Positions 47,709 to 56,620 of a stretch of 64,000 bases of DNA are shown here, in pieces (position 1 is the stretch's first letter; every line of letters begins with the position of its first letter). Source of the stretch: Pseudomonas reinekei (GTDB taxonomy: Bacteria > Pseudomonadota > Gammaproteobacteria > Pseudomonadales > Pseudomonadaceae); NCBI RefSeq assembly GCF_001945365.1, contig NZ_MSTQ01000004.1, forward strand, positions 186,001 to 250,000, given 5' to 3'. Under the pieces are notes generated by a model. It was given only the letters and a program-made list of their open reading frames with translations, ran no database searches and had not been told where the DNA came from. The position numbers and the translations under genes were made by a program.

Positions 47709-50700
47709 ATGCCGAAATCTGTTGACCGTGTTCCGCCGATGCCGCGTATCCAGGCAATTGACCCCAAAAGCTCCGAGCAGAGCTGGGAAAGTGCTCCGCA
47801 ATTGCTGGCAGCCCTGAACGGCGCGCGTTTGGGTGCGTGGTATTGGGATATCGAACGGGGACAGATCAGTTGGTCGCGGGGTACGCAGGCGCTGTTCGGC
47901 TTCGATCCCCGGCAACCGCTGCCGGCGGATCTGGAATACCTCGATTTGCTGCCCCCCGAAGACCGCGCGAAAACCGTCCGCGCCTTCCACGCGGTGATCG
48001 CCGGCGCACCGCTGGAGCATGCGATGCACCACCGCATCCGCTGGCCCGACGGCAGCCTGCACTGGCTGGAGATCAACGGCAGCCTGCTACCGGACAAACA
48101 CGGCCGGCCGCGGATGATCGGCGTGATCCGCGAGATCACCCACCAGCGCCAGCGCGAGCAGGCGCTGAGCAGCTCGGAAAAGCGTTTTGCCACGCTGTTT
48201 CACCTTTGCCCGAACATGGTCCTGCTGACCCGTCAGGAAGACGGCCTGATCACCGAGGCCAACCAGTATTTTGAAAGCCTGTTCGGCTGGCCGGTGCAAG
48301 ATGCCATCGGCCGCACCACCCTGGAACTGGGCCTGTGGGTGCACCCGGAGCAACGGGCGGAATTGGTCAAGGCCACCAAAGCCAAAGGCGAGTTGACCAG
48401 CATGGAGGTGCAATTTCGTGCCAGCAATGGGCAGATCCACGATGGCATCCTCAGCGCGCAAAAGGTCGAGCTCGAGGGCCAGCCCTACCTGCTGAGCACG
48501 TTCCTCGACACCACCGACCGCAAAGTCGCCGAGCATGCCCTGAAGGACAGCCAGGAACGCCTCGACCTGGCGCTGGACTCTGCGCAACTGGGCACCTGGG
48601 ACTGGCACATTCCCAGCGGCATGCTCTATGGCTCGGCCCGCGCCGCGCAGTTGCACGGCCTGGAGGCCAAGCCTTTCCATGAGTCCTTCGAAGAGTTTTT
48701 CGAAGGCGTGCCCGGCGAAGAACGCGACACCATGCGCGACGCCTATCGCAGCCTGCGCGAAGGCCCGGCCGGCAATTATCAGCTGACCTACCGCGTGCAG
48801 CTGCCCGATGGCAGCTCGCGCTACCTGGAAAGCCGCGCCCGCCTCTACCGCGATGAAAACGGCCTGCCGCTACGCATGGCCGGCACCTTGCTCGACATCA
48901 CCGATCAGGTCGAACGCGAGCAACGACTGGTGGCCTCGGAAGAGAAATTCGCCACGCTGTTCCAGGTCAGTCCGGACCCGATCTGCGTGACCCGCCAGGA
49001 CACCGGCCAGTTCATCGAGATCAATTCCAGCTTCACCCAGACTTTCGGCTGGACCACTGCCGATGTGATCGGTCGCAGCGCCGATGAAATCGGCCTGTGG
49101 GACGCCTCGGCAAAAAGTTTGCAGCGGATCGAACAGGTGATTCGCGAACAAGGCCTGAATAACGTGGCGATTGTCGTCCAGCACAAAAGCGGCCAATCCC
49201 TGACCTGCGTGATTTCCAGCCGGCAGATCAGCGTCGGCGACCAGCCGTGCATCGTCACCACGCTGCGCGACATCACCCAGCAACAGCGCTCTGAAGCGGC
49301 GCTCAAGGCCAGCGAAGAGAAATTCGCCAAGGCGTTTCACTCCAGCCCCGACGCCATCACCATCACCGAACGCGACACCGGGCGCTATCTGGAGGTCAAC
49401 GACGGTTTCTGCCGCTTGACCGGTTACCGCGCCGACGAAGTGATTGGCCGCACGGTGTATCAGGTGGGGATCTGGGCCGAAGAAAAACAACGCTCGGCGT
49501 TGCTGGCCGAATTGCGGATCAAGGGTCGGGTTCATCATCAGGAAATGCTCGGGCGCAACAAGCGCGGTGAGCTGCTCACCGTCGAGGTCTCGGTTGAACC
49601 GATCAACCTTAACGAAACCGCGTGCCTGCTGTTAACCGCGCGGGACGTCAGCCTGCTGAAAAACGCCGAGGCGCAGATTCGCCACCTGGCTTACCACGAT
49701 CCGCTGACCAACCTGCCCAACCGCGCTCTCTTGATGGATCGGCTCAGCCAGCAGATTGCCCTGCTCAAGCGCCACAATTTACGTGGCGCCCTGATGTTCC
49801 TCGACCTCGACCACTTCAAGCACATCAACGACTCCCTCGGCCATCCGGTGGGCGATACGGTACTGAAGATCATCACCGCTCGCCTGGAAGCCAGCGTGCG
49901 CATGGAAGACACCGTTGCGCGCCTGGGCGGCGATGAATTCGTGGTGCTGCTCAGCGGGCTTGAAGGCTCGCGCAATGACGTCAGCGCCCAGGTCCGGCAG
50001 TTGGCCGACACCTTGCGTGAATTGTTGTCGGAGCCGATGTTCCTCGACGGCCAGCGCCTGCAAGTGACGCCGAGCATCGGCATCGCACTCATTCCCGATC
50101 ACGGCTCAACGCCTACCGACCTGCTCAAACGTGCCGACATTGCCCTCTATCGCGCCAAGGATTCGGGGCGCAACACCGCGCAGATGTACCACAACACCAT
50201 GCAGAAGGCCGCGAGTGAACGCCTGCGCATGGAAACCGACCTGCGCCTGGCGCTGTCCCGTGGCGAGTTTCGTGTGCATTACCAACCGCAGCTCGATGCT
50301 CGCGACAACCGCATCGTCGGCGCCGAAGCCCTGGTGCGCTGGAACCATCCGGAACTCGGCGCGCAATCCCCCACCGAATTCATCAAGGTACTGGAAGACA
50401 GCGGCTTGATCCTGGAGGTCGGCAGCTGGATTCTTGACGAAGCCTGCAAGGCCTGCCGGCAAATGATTTCCGACGGCCTGGTGAACCCGCTCGATTTCAG
50501 TCTGTGCGTGAATATCAGCCCAAGGCAGTTTCGCCAGACCGACTTCGTCGATCGCATCGAAGAAAGCCTTGCGCGCTACGGCCTGCCCTGCTCGCTGCTC
50601 AAGCTGGAAATCACCGAAGGCATCGTCATCCAGAACCTGGAAGACACCATCGGCAAAATGCGTCGCCTGAAAAAACTCGGCGTCAGTTTCGCCATGGACG

Positions 50701-50987
50701 ACTTCGGCACCGGCTATTCATCGCTGACCTACCTCAAGCGTCTGCCGGTCGACACTTTAAAAATCGACCAGTCGTTCATCCGCGACGCCACCACCGACCC
50801 CAACGATGCCGAAATCATCCGCGCCATCGTTGCCATGGCCCGCAGCCTGGAGTTGAAAGTGATTGCCGAGGGCGTGGAGACCGCGGAGCAACTGGCGTTC
50901 CTGCAGGGGCTGGGCTGCCATTTCTATCAGGGGTATTTGCATAGCCAGCCATTGCCGGTGGAGGAGTTTCAGAAACTGCTCCGGTGA
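47709..50987 (+). CDS. Five-PAS GGDEF-EAL c-di-GMP signalling protein
   Basis: Soluble sensor with both cyclic-di-GMP enzyme domains, about 1,092 residues from the ATG at 47709 (AAGG 7 nt upstream; an ATG at 47682 is possible). Five successive PAS/PAC modules occupy about residues 30-655; the fourth and fifth start with near-identical ASEEKFA phrases. The GGDEF domain follows, with intact LGGDEFVV (740-744), and then the EAL domain with intact AEALVRW (873-875), plus DDFGTGYSSLTYLKRLPVDTLKIDQSF. Both active sites look complete, so it may make and/or degrade c-di-GMP. No membrane helix is seen. It is a single gene. Confidence 0.9.
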   Translation: MPKSVDRVPPMPRIQAIDPKSSEQSWESAPQLLAALNGARLGAWYWDIERGQISWSRGTQALFGFDPRQPLPADLEYLDLLPPEDRAKTVRAFHAVIAGAPLEHAMHHRIRWPDGSLHWLEINGSLLPDKHGRPRMIGVIREITHQRQREQALSSSEKRFATLFHLCPNMVLLTRQEDGLITEANQYFESLFGWPVQDAIGRTTLELGLWVHPEQRAELVKATKAKGELTSMEVQFRASNGQIHDGILSAQKVELEGQPYLLSTFLDTTDRKVAEHALKDSQERLDLALDSAQLGTWDWHIPSGMLYGSARAAQLHGLEAKPFHESFEEFFEGVPGEERDTMRDAYRSLREGPAGNYQLTYRVQLPDGSSRYLESRARLYRDENGLPLRMAGTLLDITDQVEREQRLVASEEKFATLFQVSPDPICVTRQDTGQFIEINSSFTQTFGWTTADVIGRSADEIGLWDASAKSLQRIEQVIREQGLNNVAIVVQHKSGQSLTCVISSRQISVGDQPCIVTTLRDITQQQRSEAALKASEEKFAKAFHSSPDAITITERDTGRYLEVNDGFCRLTGYRADEVIGRTVYQVGIWAEEKQRSALLAELRIKGRVHHQEMLGRNKRGELLTVEVSVEPINLNETACLLLTARDVSLLKNAEAQIRHLAYHDPLTNLPNRALLMDRLSQQIALLKRHNLRGALMFLDLDHFKHINDSLGHPVGDTVLKIITARLEASVRMEDTVARLGGDEFVVLLSGLEGSRNDVSAQVRQLADTLRELLSEPMFLDGQRLQVTPSIGIALIPDHGSTPTDLLKRADIALYRAKDSGRNTAQMYHNTMQKAASERLRMETDLRLALSRGEFRVHYQPQLDARDNRIVGAEALVRWNHPELGAQSPTEFIKVLEDSGLILEVGSWILDEACKACRQMISDGLVNPLDFSLCVNISPRQFRQTDFVDRIEESLARYGLPCSLLKLEITEGIVIQNLEDTIGKMRRLKKLGVSFAMDDFGTGYSSLTYLKRLPVDTLKIDQSFIRDATTDPNDAEIIRAIVAMARSLELKVIAEGVETAEQLAFLQGLGCHFYQGYLHSQPLPVEEFQKLLR

Positions 50988-50999
50988 CATCAACCACTT

Positions 51000-51076
51000 G
51001 CCAGCGAAGAGGCCGACACAGTCCACATTGATGGTTGCAGACCCAACGCCATCGCTGGCAAGCCAGCTCCTGCAAT
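51000..51076. repeat. REP pair (GCTGGCAAGCCAGC type)
   Basis: A partial unit TGCCAGCGAAGAGGCC faces CCATCGCTGGCAAGCCAGCT, just after the GGDEF-EAL gene and before the small-RNA region. Confidence 0.7.
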
Positions 51077-51104
51077 TTTTAATACCTTCGTATGAATCAT
51101 TAAA

Positions 51105-51285
51105 ACCCAGACGTGACGCCACTGACCCTGTGTAGGAGTGACGCGGTTGCGGGTGCGCCTTACATTGAAGCCACGCATTCGGTCTGCGGACAAACGTCCC
51201 GCACCGCTGATGGATGATCGCGGCAACCGATCATTTCCCTGAGCAACACCCCGGCGTCTCTTCCCGATCACACGGCCGGGTTTTC
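51105..51285 (+). ncRNA. Probable small regulatory RNA, possibly PhrS-like, upstream of the nitric oxide reductase gene
   Basis: The 350-bp gap before the nitric oxide reductase gene holds an RNA-like unit. A hairpin CCCGGC (51250-51255)/GCCGGG (51275-51280) runs straight into TTTTCT, an intrinsic terminator. Upstream of it is a ribosome site AGGAG and a 31-codon frame (51147-51242). A short coding frame inside a roughly 180-nt RNA is the layout of PhrS, the oxygen-responsive Pseudomonas small RNA, and the central sequence looks like what I remember of it, but I cannot align it. The 5' end is a guess: TTCGTATGAATCAT at 51087-51100 is a weak Anr/Fnr-like dyad. It could instead be a leader or attenuator of the reductase gene. 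Confidence 0.5.
51147..51242 (+). CDS. Putative 31-residue basic peptide inside the small RNA
   Basis: From a TTG at 51147, 8 nt after AGGAG (51134-51138), to a TGA at 51240. A GTG at 51138 would give 34 residues but overlaps the ribosome site. The product starts (M)RVRLTLKPRIRSADKRP and ends MDDRGNRSFP, strongly basic with no hydrophobic segment. No family is recognised. The frame may only serve the regulatory RNA. Confidence 0.35.
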   Translation: MRVRLTLKPRIRSADKRPAPLMDDRGNRSFP

Positions 51286-51286
51286 T

Positions 51287-51321
51287 GCGCCCGCATACTC
51301 GTTATGCGGGCGCTTTTTTTT
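51287..51321 (+). terminator. Second, strong terminator 17 nt before the nitric oxide reductase start
   Basis: GCGCCCGCATA pairs with TATGCGGGCGC across a short CTCGT loop, followed by eight T's. It lies just after the first terminator hairpin and leaves only 16 nt to the ATG at 51338. Confidence 0.9.
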
Positions 51322-51337
51322 GACATTAAGGTGATCC

Positions 51338-53614
51338 ATGGGTGAATACCGCAAGTTATGGTGGTCGCTGATTGGCGTCCTCGGCGTGACCTTCTGCCTG
51401 CTCGGCTGGTTCGGCCACGAGATTTACCGACAGGCGCCACCGATCCCGGAACAGGTGCAAAGCGTCGAGGGCAAGATCCTGTTTCGTGCCGACGACATCC
51501 TCGACGGCCAGACGGCCTGGCAGGGCATTGGCGGCATGCAGCTAGGCTCGATTTGGGGTCATGGTGCCTATCAGGCGCCGGACTGGACCGCCGACTGGCT
51601 GCACCGCGAGCTACTCGCCTGGCTCGATCTGGCGGCGCAGCAGACTTATGGCAAGCCTTATCAGGATATCGATGACGATCAGCAGGCCCTGCTGCGCCAT
51701 CAACTCAAACGCGAGTACCGTGCCAACCGTCTGGTCGACGGCACACTGGTGCTCAGCGACCGCCGCATCCAGGCTATCGCGCAAACCGCCGCGTATTACC
51801 ACGCCCTGTTCGGCAATGACCCCGCGCTGCACCACAGCCGCGAAAGCTTTGCCATGAAAGAAAACACCCTGCCCGATGCCGCTCGGCGCCAGCAACTGAC
51901 GCACTTTTTCTTCTGGACAGCCTGGGCTGCCGCCACCGAGCGCGATGGCCAGAGCGCGACTTTCACCAACAACTGGCCCCACGAGCCGTTGATCGACAAC
52001 CAGCCGACTGCCGAAAACATGGTCTGGTCGATTGTCAGCATCGTCGTACTACTGGCAGGTATTGGCTTCCTGGTCTGGGGCTGGGCGTTCCTGCGCAATC
52101 ACGACGAAGGCCAACCCAAAGTCCCGGCCCAGGATCCGCTGAGCCTGATCAGACTCACGCCTTCGCAAAAAGCCCTGGGCAAATACCTGTTGCTGGTCGG
52201 TGCGCTGTTTGGCTTCCAGGTCCTGATGGGGGGCCTGACCGCGCACTACACGGTCGAGGGCCAGGATTTCTATGGGTTGCCGCTGTCGAAGTGGTTCCCG
52301 TACTCGCTGACCCGAACGTGGCATTTGCAGAGTGCGATGTTCTGGATCGCCACTGGCTTCCTCGCGGCAGGGCTGTTTTTGGCGCCGTTCATCAATGGCG
52401 GCAAAGATCCGAAATGGCAAAAGCTCGGCGTGGATGTACTGTTCTGGGCGCTGGTGCTGGTGGTCGTCGGTTCTTATGCCGGCAACTTCCTCGCCATCGC
52501 CCAGTTGATGCCGGCCCAATGGAGCTTCTGGCTCGGGCATCAGGGCTACGAATACGTTGATCTGGGTCGTCTGTGGCAGATCGCCAAGTTCGCCGGAATC
52601 GTGTTCTGGCTGGTACTGATGTTGCGCGCCATGGTCCCTGCCCTGCGTCAGCCCGGCGACAAGAACCTGCTGGCGTTGTTGGCCGCGTCTGTAATCGCCA
52701 TCGGCCTGTTCTACGGCGCTGGCCTGTTCTATGGCGAGCGCACCAATCTGTCGGTCATGGAGTACTGGCGCTGGTGGGTCGTGCACCTGTGGGTCGAAGG
52801 CTTTTTCGAAGTGTTCGCCACCACCGCCCTGGCCTTCATTTTCACCAGCATGGGGTTGGTCTCCAAGCGCCTGGCCACCACCGCCACCCTCGGCTCGGCT
52901 TCGCTGTTCATGCTCGGCGGCGTGCCCGGTACGTTCCATCACATCTACTTCTCCGGGACCACCACCCCGGTGATGGCTGTCGGCGCAACCTTCAGCGCAC
53001 TGGAAGTGGTACCGTTGATCTTGCTCGGGCATGAAGCCTGGGAGAACTGGCGCCTGAAAGAGCGCGCGCCGTGGATGGCTCGGCTGCGCTGGCCGCTGCA
53101 GTTCTTCATCGCTACCGCGTTCTGGAACATGCTCGGTGCCGGGGTGTTCGGTTTCCTGATCAACCCACCGATCGCGCTGTATTACATCCAGGGCCTGAAC
53201 ACCACGCCCTTGCACGCTCACGCGGCACTGTTCGGGGTGTATGGCTCCCTGGCGCTGGGTTTCAGCCTGCTAATCCTGCGTTATCTGCGACCCAACTTGC
53301 AGTTCAACGACCGACTGATGAACACCGGGTTCTGGTGGCTCAACGGCGGCCTGATGCTGATGATCGTTACCAGCCTGCTGCCAATTGGCATCCTGCAGTT
53401 TTACGCCAGCGCCAGCCAGGGGTTGTGGTACGCCCGCAGCGAAGCCTTCATGCAGCAGGATTTGCTGCAAACCCTGCGCTGGGTGCGCACGTTCGGTGAC
53501 ATCGTGTTCCTGGTCGGCGCGTTTGCGGTGATCTGGCAAATCGCTGGCGGCTTGCTGTTTTCGTCCCGCCACCCGCGAGCGGTGGAATCCGCAACCGTGA
53601 CCGGACAACGTTAA
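51338..53614 (+). CDS. norB: Quinol-dependent nitric oxide reductase (qNOR)
   Basis: Single-subunit membrane nitric oxide reductase, 758 residues, reducing NO to N2O with quinol electrons. It is longer than cNOR-type NorB because of the N-terminal extension (about 30-220), which has no CXXCH haem site, the hallmark of qNOR. About fourteen hydrophobic helices follow. Haem/FeB ligands are expected in RTWHLQSAMFWIA, VVHLWVEGFFEVFATT and GTFHHIYFSG, with HAHAALFGVYGSLALG near the end. AAGGTGAT precedes the ATG. No norR or norC is adjacent, so the role is probably NO detoxification or micro-aerobic respiration. Confidence 0.93.
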   Translation: MGEYRKLWWSLIGVLGVTFCLLGWFGHEIYRQAPPIPEQVQSVEGKILFRADDILDGQTAWQGIGGMQLGSIWGHGAYQAPDWTADWLHRELLAWLDLAAQQTYGKPYQDIDDDQQALLRHQLKREYRANRLVDGTLVLSDRRIQAIAQTAAYYHALFGNDPALHHSRESFAMKENTLPDAARRQQLTHFFFWTAWAAATERDGQSATFTNNWPHEPLIDNQPTAENMVWSIVSIVVLLAGIGFLVWGWAFLRNHDEGQPKVPAQDPLSLIRLTPSQKALGKYLLLVGALFGFQVLMGGLTAHYTVEGQDFYGLPLSKWFPYSLTRTWHLQSAMFWIATGFLAAGLFLAPFINGGKDPKWQKLGVDVLFWALVLVVVGSYAGNFLAIAQLMPAQWSFWLGHQGYEYVDLGRLWQIAKFAGIVFWLVLMLRAMVPALRQPGDKNLLALLAASVIAIGLFYGAGLFYGERTNLSVMEYWRWWVVHLWVEGFFEVFATTALAFIFTSMGLVSKRLATTATLGSASLFMLGGVPGTFHHIYFSGTTTPVMAVGATFSALEVVPLILLGHEAWENWRLKERAPWMARLRWPLQFFIATAFWNMLGAGVFGFLINPPIALYYIQGLNTTPLHAHAALFGVYGSLALGFSLLILRYLRPNLQFNDRLMNTGFWWLNGGLMLMIVTSLLPIGILQFYASASQGLWYARSEAFMQQDLLQTLRWVRTFGDIVFLVGAFAVIWQIAGGLLFSSRHPRAVESATVTGQR

Positions 53615-53626
53615 ACCGCAGACACA

Positions 53627-53654
53627 AAGAAGGGCGCCAATTGGCGCCCTTCTT
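53627..53654. terminator. Bidirectional terminator between norB and ibpA
   Basis: A perfect 28-bp palindrome with arms AAGAAGGGCGCCAA, followed by TGTTTTG on the plus side and GTGTC on the minus side; it lies between convergent genes. Confidence 0.8.
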
Positions 53655-53666
53655 GTTTTGCTCGGC

Positions 53667-54113
53667 TTAGTGTTGCAGAGCTGGTTTTTGCGCCCCGTTG
53701 ATAGGGATGCGCTTGGCTTTCGCCTCTTCCGGAACCACCCGCAACAGGTCGATGCTCAACAGACCGTTGCTCAGGCCGGCGGCCTTGATTTCGATGTGGT
53801 CCGCCAGACGGAACGACAGCTTGAACGCGCGCTGGGCAATGCCTTGGTGCAGGAAAGTCACGCCTTCATTGGCATCGCGTTTGCCGCCACTGATGGTCAG
53901 CACGCCCTTCTCGACTTGCAGTTCCAGGTCTTCTTCCTGAAAACCGGCCGCCGCTACGACGATGCGGTATTGGTCGTCGCCGTGTTTTTCCACGTTATAG
54001 GGTGGATAGGTGCTGCCTGGCTCGTTGCGCAGGGCGGTTTCGAACAGGTCGTTGAAACGGTCGAAACCTACCGAGGAACGGAACAGTGGAGCCAGGGAAA
54101 ATGCAGTAGTCAT
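53667..54113 (-). CDS. ibpA: Small heat-shock protein IbpA (Hsp20)
   Basis: α-crystallin-type holdase, 148 residues. The N-terminus has FRSSVGFDRFNDLFETAL. The α-crystallin domain spans about 38-128 (YNVEKHGDDQYRIVVAAAGFQEEDLEL, then AFKLSFRLADHIEIKAAGLSNGLLSIDL). The I-X-I oligomerisation motif is IPI near residue 138. It is expressed alone from a sigma-32 promoter through a ROSE-like leader, so both transcription and translation should respond to heat. Confidence 0.94.
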   Translation of the reverse strand: MTTAFSLAPLFRSSVGFDRFNDLFETALRNEPGSTYPPYNVEKHGDDQYRIVVAAAGFQEEDLELQVEKGVLTISGGKRDANEGVTFLHQGIAQRAFKLSFRLADHIEIKAAGLSNGLLSIDLLRVVPEEAKAKRIPINGAQKPALQH

Positions 54114-54116
54114 GGT

Positions 54117-54180
54117 TCAAATCTCCTGAAAACAATCAGCAAGGTCTTTTGTCTCCGCGACCCGAATTCGGCATCGCGTA
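54117..54180 (-). promoter_or_regulatory. ROSE-like RNA thermometer in the ibpA leader
   Basis: In the minus-strand leader TTGCT (54138-54142) is followed 10 nt later by the ribosome site AGGA (54124-54127). This is the UUGCU/AGGA pairing that defines the last hairpin of ROSE elements, which melts at high temperature. A further stem can form around GCCGAATTCGGG upstream. Confidence 0.6.
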
Positions 54181-54185
54181 ACCCT

Positions 54186-54214
54186 TAGATTGGGACCGCT
54201 GATTGCATTTCAAG
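54186..54214 (-). promoter_or_regulatory. Sigma-32 heat-shock promoter of ibpA
   Basis: On the minus strand CTTGAA (54209-54214) and CCCAATCTA (54186-54194) with 14 nt between fit the RpoH consensus. The site lies just past the dusC stop. Confidence 0.75.
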
Positions 54215-54234
54215 AGATTATTTTCAGATTTTTT

Positions 54235-55194
54235 TCAGGCAGCTTCAGCCACCGGCAGGCCCAGCAAACGCGAGACGTTATCCAGTTCGGTCTCGCGACG
54301 CAGGACGGTGAACAGCTCGACAGCTTCGGGATAATTGCGGGTCAACATCGCCAGCCATTGTTTCAAGCGGCCCGGCGATTGTCGCGCAGTCATCTGCGCC
54401 TTGGCTTGCAGCCAGAAGTCCTGGATCAGCGGCAGCAGTTCGGCCCAGGTCATTTCCACGACCTCTTCACCGGCCCGCGCGGCGGCGATTTGCTTCGCCA
54501 GATCGGGGCGCGAAACCAGGCCACGGCCGAGCATGATGTCTTCCACGCCGCTGATCTCGCGACAACGGTGCCAGTCTTCGACACTCCAGATATCGCCATT
54601 GGCGAACACCGGCACCTTGACCACGTCCTGCACCCGCGGGATCCACTCCCAGTGCGCCGGTGGCTTGTAGCCGTCCACTTTGGTCCGCGCATGCACCACG
54701 ATGTGTTGCGCCCCGCCTTCGGCCAGCGCCGTGGCGCACACCAGCGAACCATCCGGGCTGTCGAAGCCCAGGCGCATCTTGGCGGTAACAGGAATGTGCG
54801 CCGGAACGGCACGACGGACGTGCTCGACGATCCGGTTCAACAATTCGGGCTCCTTGAGCAACACCGCACCGCCCCGGGATTTGTTCACGGTCTTGGCCGG
54901 GCAGCCGAAGTTGAGGTCAATCACTTCGGAGCCGAGCTCGCAGGCCAGCGCGGCGTTTTCCGCCAGGCACACCGGGTCGGAACCCAGCAATTGCACGCGC
55001 AGTGGCACACCGCAGGCCGTACGAGCGCCGTTGAGCAGCTCTGGGCCGAATTTGTGGAAATAGGCCGGCGTGAGCAATTGGTCGTTGACCCGAATGAATT
55101 CGGTCACGCACCAATCGATGCCGCCCACTCGGGTCAGCACGTCGCGCAGGATGTCGTCGACCAACCCCTCCATGGGCGCCAAGGCAATTTGCAT
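54235..55194 (-). CDS. dusC: tRNA-dihydrouridine(16) synthase
   Basis: Flavin-dependent TIM-barrel enzyme, 319 residues from the ATG at 55194, that reduces U16 in the tRNA D-loop. The start [18 protein letters not shown] is the FMN-binding entry. The catalytic Cys is in [17 protein letters not shown] (about 95-111), and [15 protein letters not shown] and [13 protein letters not shown] are FMN/tRNA contacts. The GYKPPAHW form fits DusC rather than DusA or DusB. Confidence 0.92.
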   Translation of the reverse strand: MQIALAPMEGLVDDILRDVLTRVGGIDWCVTEFIRVNDQLLTPAYFHKFGPELLNGARTACGVPLRVQLLGSDPVCLAENAALACELGSEVIDLNFGCPAKTVNKSRGGAVLLKEPELLNRIVEHVRRAVPAHIPVTAKMRLGFDSPDGSLVCATALAEGGAQHIVVHARTKVDGYKPPAHWEWIPRVQDVVKVPVFANGDIWSVEDWHRCREISGVEDIMLGRGLVSRPDLAKQIAAARAGEEVVEMTWAELLPLIQDFWLQAKAQMTARQSPGRLKQWLAMLTRNYPEAVELFTVLRRETELDNVSRLLGLPVAEAA

Positions 55195-55271
55195 GGGGAA
55201 AACACTACTCAAGGAAAAAACGTGCGGCAGTTTACTGGATTATCGAGCGAATGACTTGCCACACGGTCTTT

Positions 55272-55709
55272 TCACATCAGGATCTGTAAGGCCGGGCCAT
55301 AGCCTTCGATGAACTCGGCCGGCATGCGCTTGGGCTTGCCCGTGGACAGCTCGATGCAGACAAACGTGGTCTGCGCACGCAGCAATGTGGCGTTGTCGCT
55401 GGGGCGCTTTAACTGAAAGTGACGGGTCATTTTCAGGCGCTGATCCCAATCGACGATCCAGGTCGCCAATTGCAGCTCATCACCCTCGTAGGCAGCGGTC
55501 AGATAATCGATCTCATGCCGCACCACGGCCATGGCCCGGTCCAGGCGACGGTATTCGACCAGATCCAGGCCCAGGCGCTGGGAATGGCGCCAGGCACAGC
55601 GTTCGAGCCAGGTCACGTACACCGCATTATTGGCGTGGCCCAGCCCGTCGATGTCTTCGGCACCCACTTGAAGATCAATGATAAATGGCGTTGCCCGATC
55701 CCAGCCCAT
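55272..55709 (-). CDS. Acyl-CoA thioesterase, 4HBT hotdog family
   Basis: Hotdog-fold thioesterase of the YbgC/4-hydroxybenzoyl-CoA type, 145 residues. The family block DIDGLGHANNAVYVTWLERCAW (about 18-39) includes the catalytic Asp-Gly-His region. The rest has the expected β-strands (ATWIVDWDQRLKMTRHFQL and TTFVCIELSTGKPKRMP). The acyl substrate is unknown. It lies between dusC and a hydrolase gene on the same strand, with gaps of 77 and 48 nt. Confidence 0.87.
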   Translation of the reverse strand: MGWDRATPFIIDLQVGAEDIDGLGHANNAVYVTWLERCAWRHSQRLGLDLVEYRRLDRAMAVVRHEIDYLTAAYEGDELQLATWIVDWDQRLKMTRHFQLKRPSDNATLLRAQTTFVCIELSTGKPKRMPAEFIEGYGPALQILM

Positions 55710-55757
55710 GCCCCACTCCCGGTCAGATTATTTCGACCGGGGCAGTGTAACGGAAGC

Positions 55758-56591
55758 TCAGGCCAATTGGCGCGATTGCAGGCTGCGTCCCGCCAGCAGT
55801 GATAACACGCCATCAATCACCCGAGGGTCAGCCATCACCCGCTGGTGACCGCCCTCTGACAGGCGCAGCAGGCGGCTGTCGAACCAGGCTTCGTGGATCA
55901 GTTGCGATTCCTTGACCGAGACAAAGTTGTCATCTTCGGCGTGGACGATCAGGCCGGGCATGTCGAGTTGATAGTGGGCGACGTCGAGCATGGCGGCGCG
56001 CATTCCGACATCTTTCTCGACCTGGCGAATGAACGCCGAACGGGCTTTGGGTGGCAGCCCCACATAGCGGGCAAACCCGCGCAACACGCCAAGGATCCGC
56101 GCTGGCGCGCCAATGGTGACCAGGGTTTCGGTGCGCAGGCCCAGTTGCACGGCAAGCATGGCACTGGCGCCTCCCATTGAATGACCAATGACGGCTTGCA
56201 ACGGTGGTAATTCGGCGGCGGCTTCAAGCATGGCGCGAGCGAACAACACCACATTCGCTTCACTGCCGGGTGAGCGACCGTGCGCCGGGCCATCAAGGGC
56301 AACCACTGAATAACCGGCATCGACCAGCGCAGTAATGAGGCTGGCAAACTGCGTCGGCCGACCTTCCCAGCCGTGCATCAGCAATACCGCAGGGCCTTGC
56401 CCCCAACGCAGCGCCGAGAGGCCGAACCGCAGGGTGATCCGTTCGGACTTCGCCAGGAGTGGCAGCTCCCAGTCACGCGGCGGCAAATCCCTCGGCGTCA
56501 TGAACGCCAGTCGCATCTTGCTTGCCACCAGTTTCGGTGCAAACCAACCCAAGGTGCCATTCACGCCACGAACCCACTTCAACGTGCTCAT
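55758..56591 (-). CDS. Alpha/beta hydrolase
   Basis: Serine hydrolase, 277 residues. The oxyanion region is LLMHGWEGRPTQF (about 69-81), the nucleophile Ser is in IGHSMGGASAM (about 139), the acid is in VHAEDDNFVSV and the His in EGGHQRVM. The N-terminal 40 residues look helical and may lie on the membrane. It lies 29 nt downstream of a TetR gene and is probably under its control. The substrate is unknown. Confidence 0.87.
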   Translation of the reverse strand: MSTLKWVRGVNGTLGWFAPKLVASKMRLAFMTPRDLPPRDWELPLLAKSERITLRFGLSALRWGQGPAVLLMHGWEGRPTQFASLITALVDAGYSVVALDGPAHGRSPGSEANVVLFARAMLEAAAELPPLQAVIGHSMGGASAMLAVQLGLRTETLVTIGAPARILGVLRGFARYVGLPPKARSAFIRQVEKDVGMRAAMLDVAHYQLDMPGLIVHAEDDNFVSVKESQLIHEAWFDSRLLRLSEGGHQRVMADPRVIDGVLSLLAGRSLQSRQLA

Positions 56592-56620
56592 CGCATTCTC
56601 CCCAGGCCGCAGCCTTCAGG

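Noticed and set aside
51061..51079. A TGGC...TGCA stretch before the small RNA read as a sigma-54 promoter
   Set aside because: The GG to GC distance is 13 nt, not 10, and the sequence is part of a REP unit.
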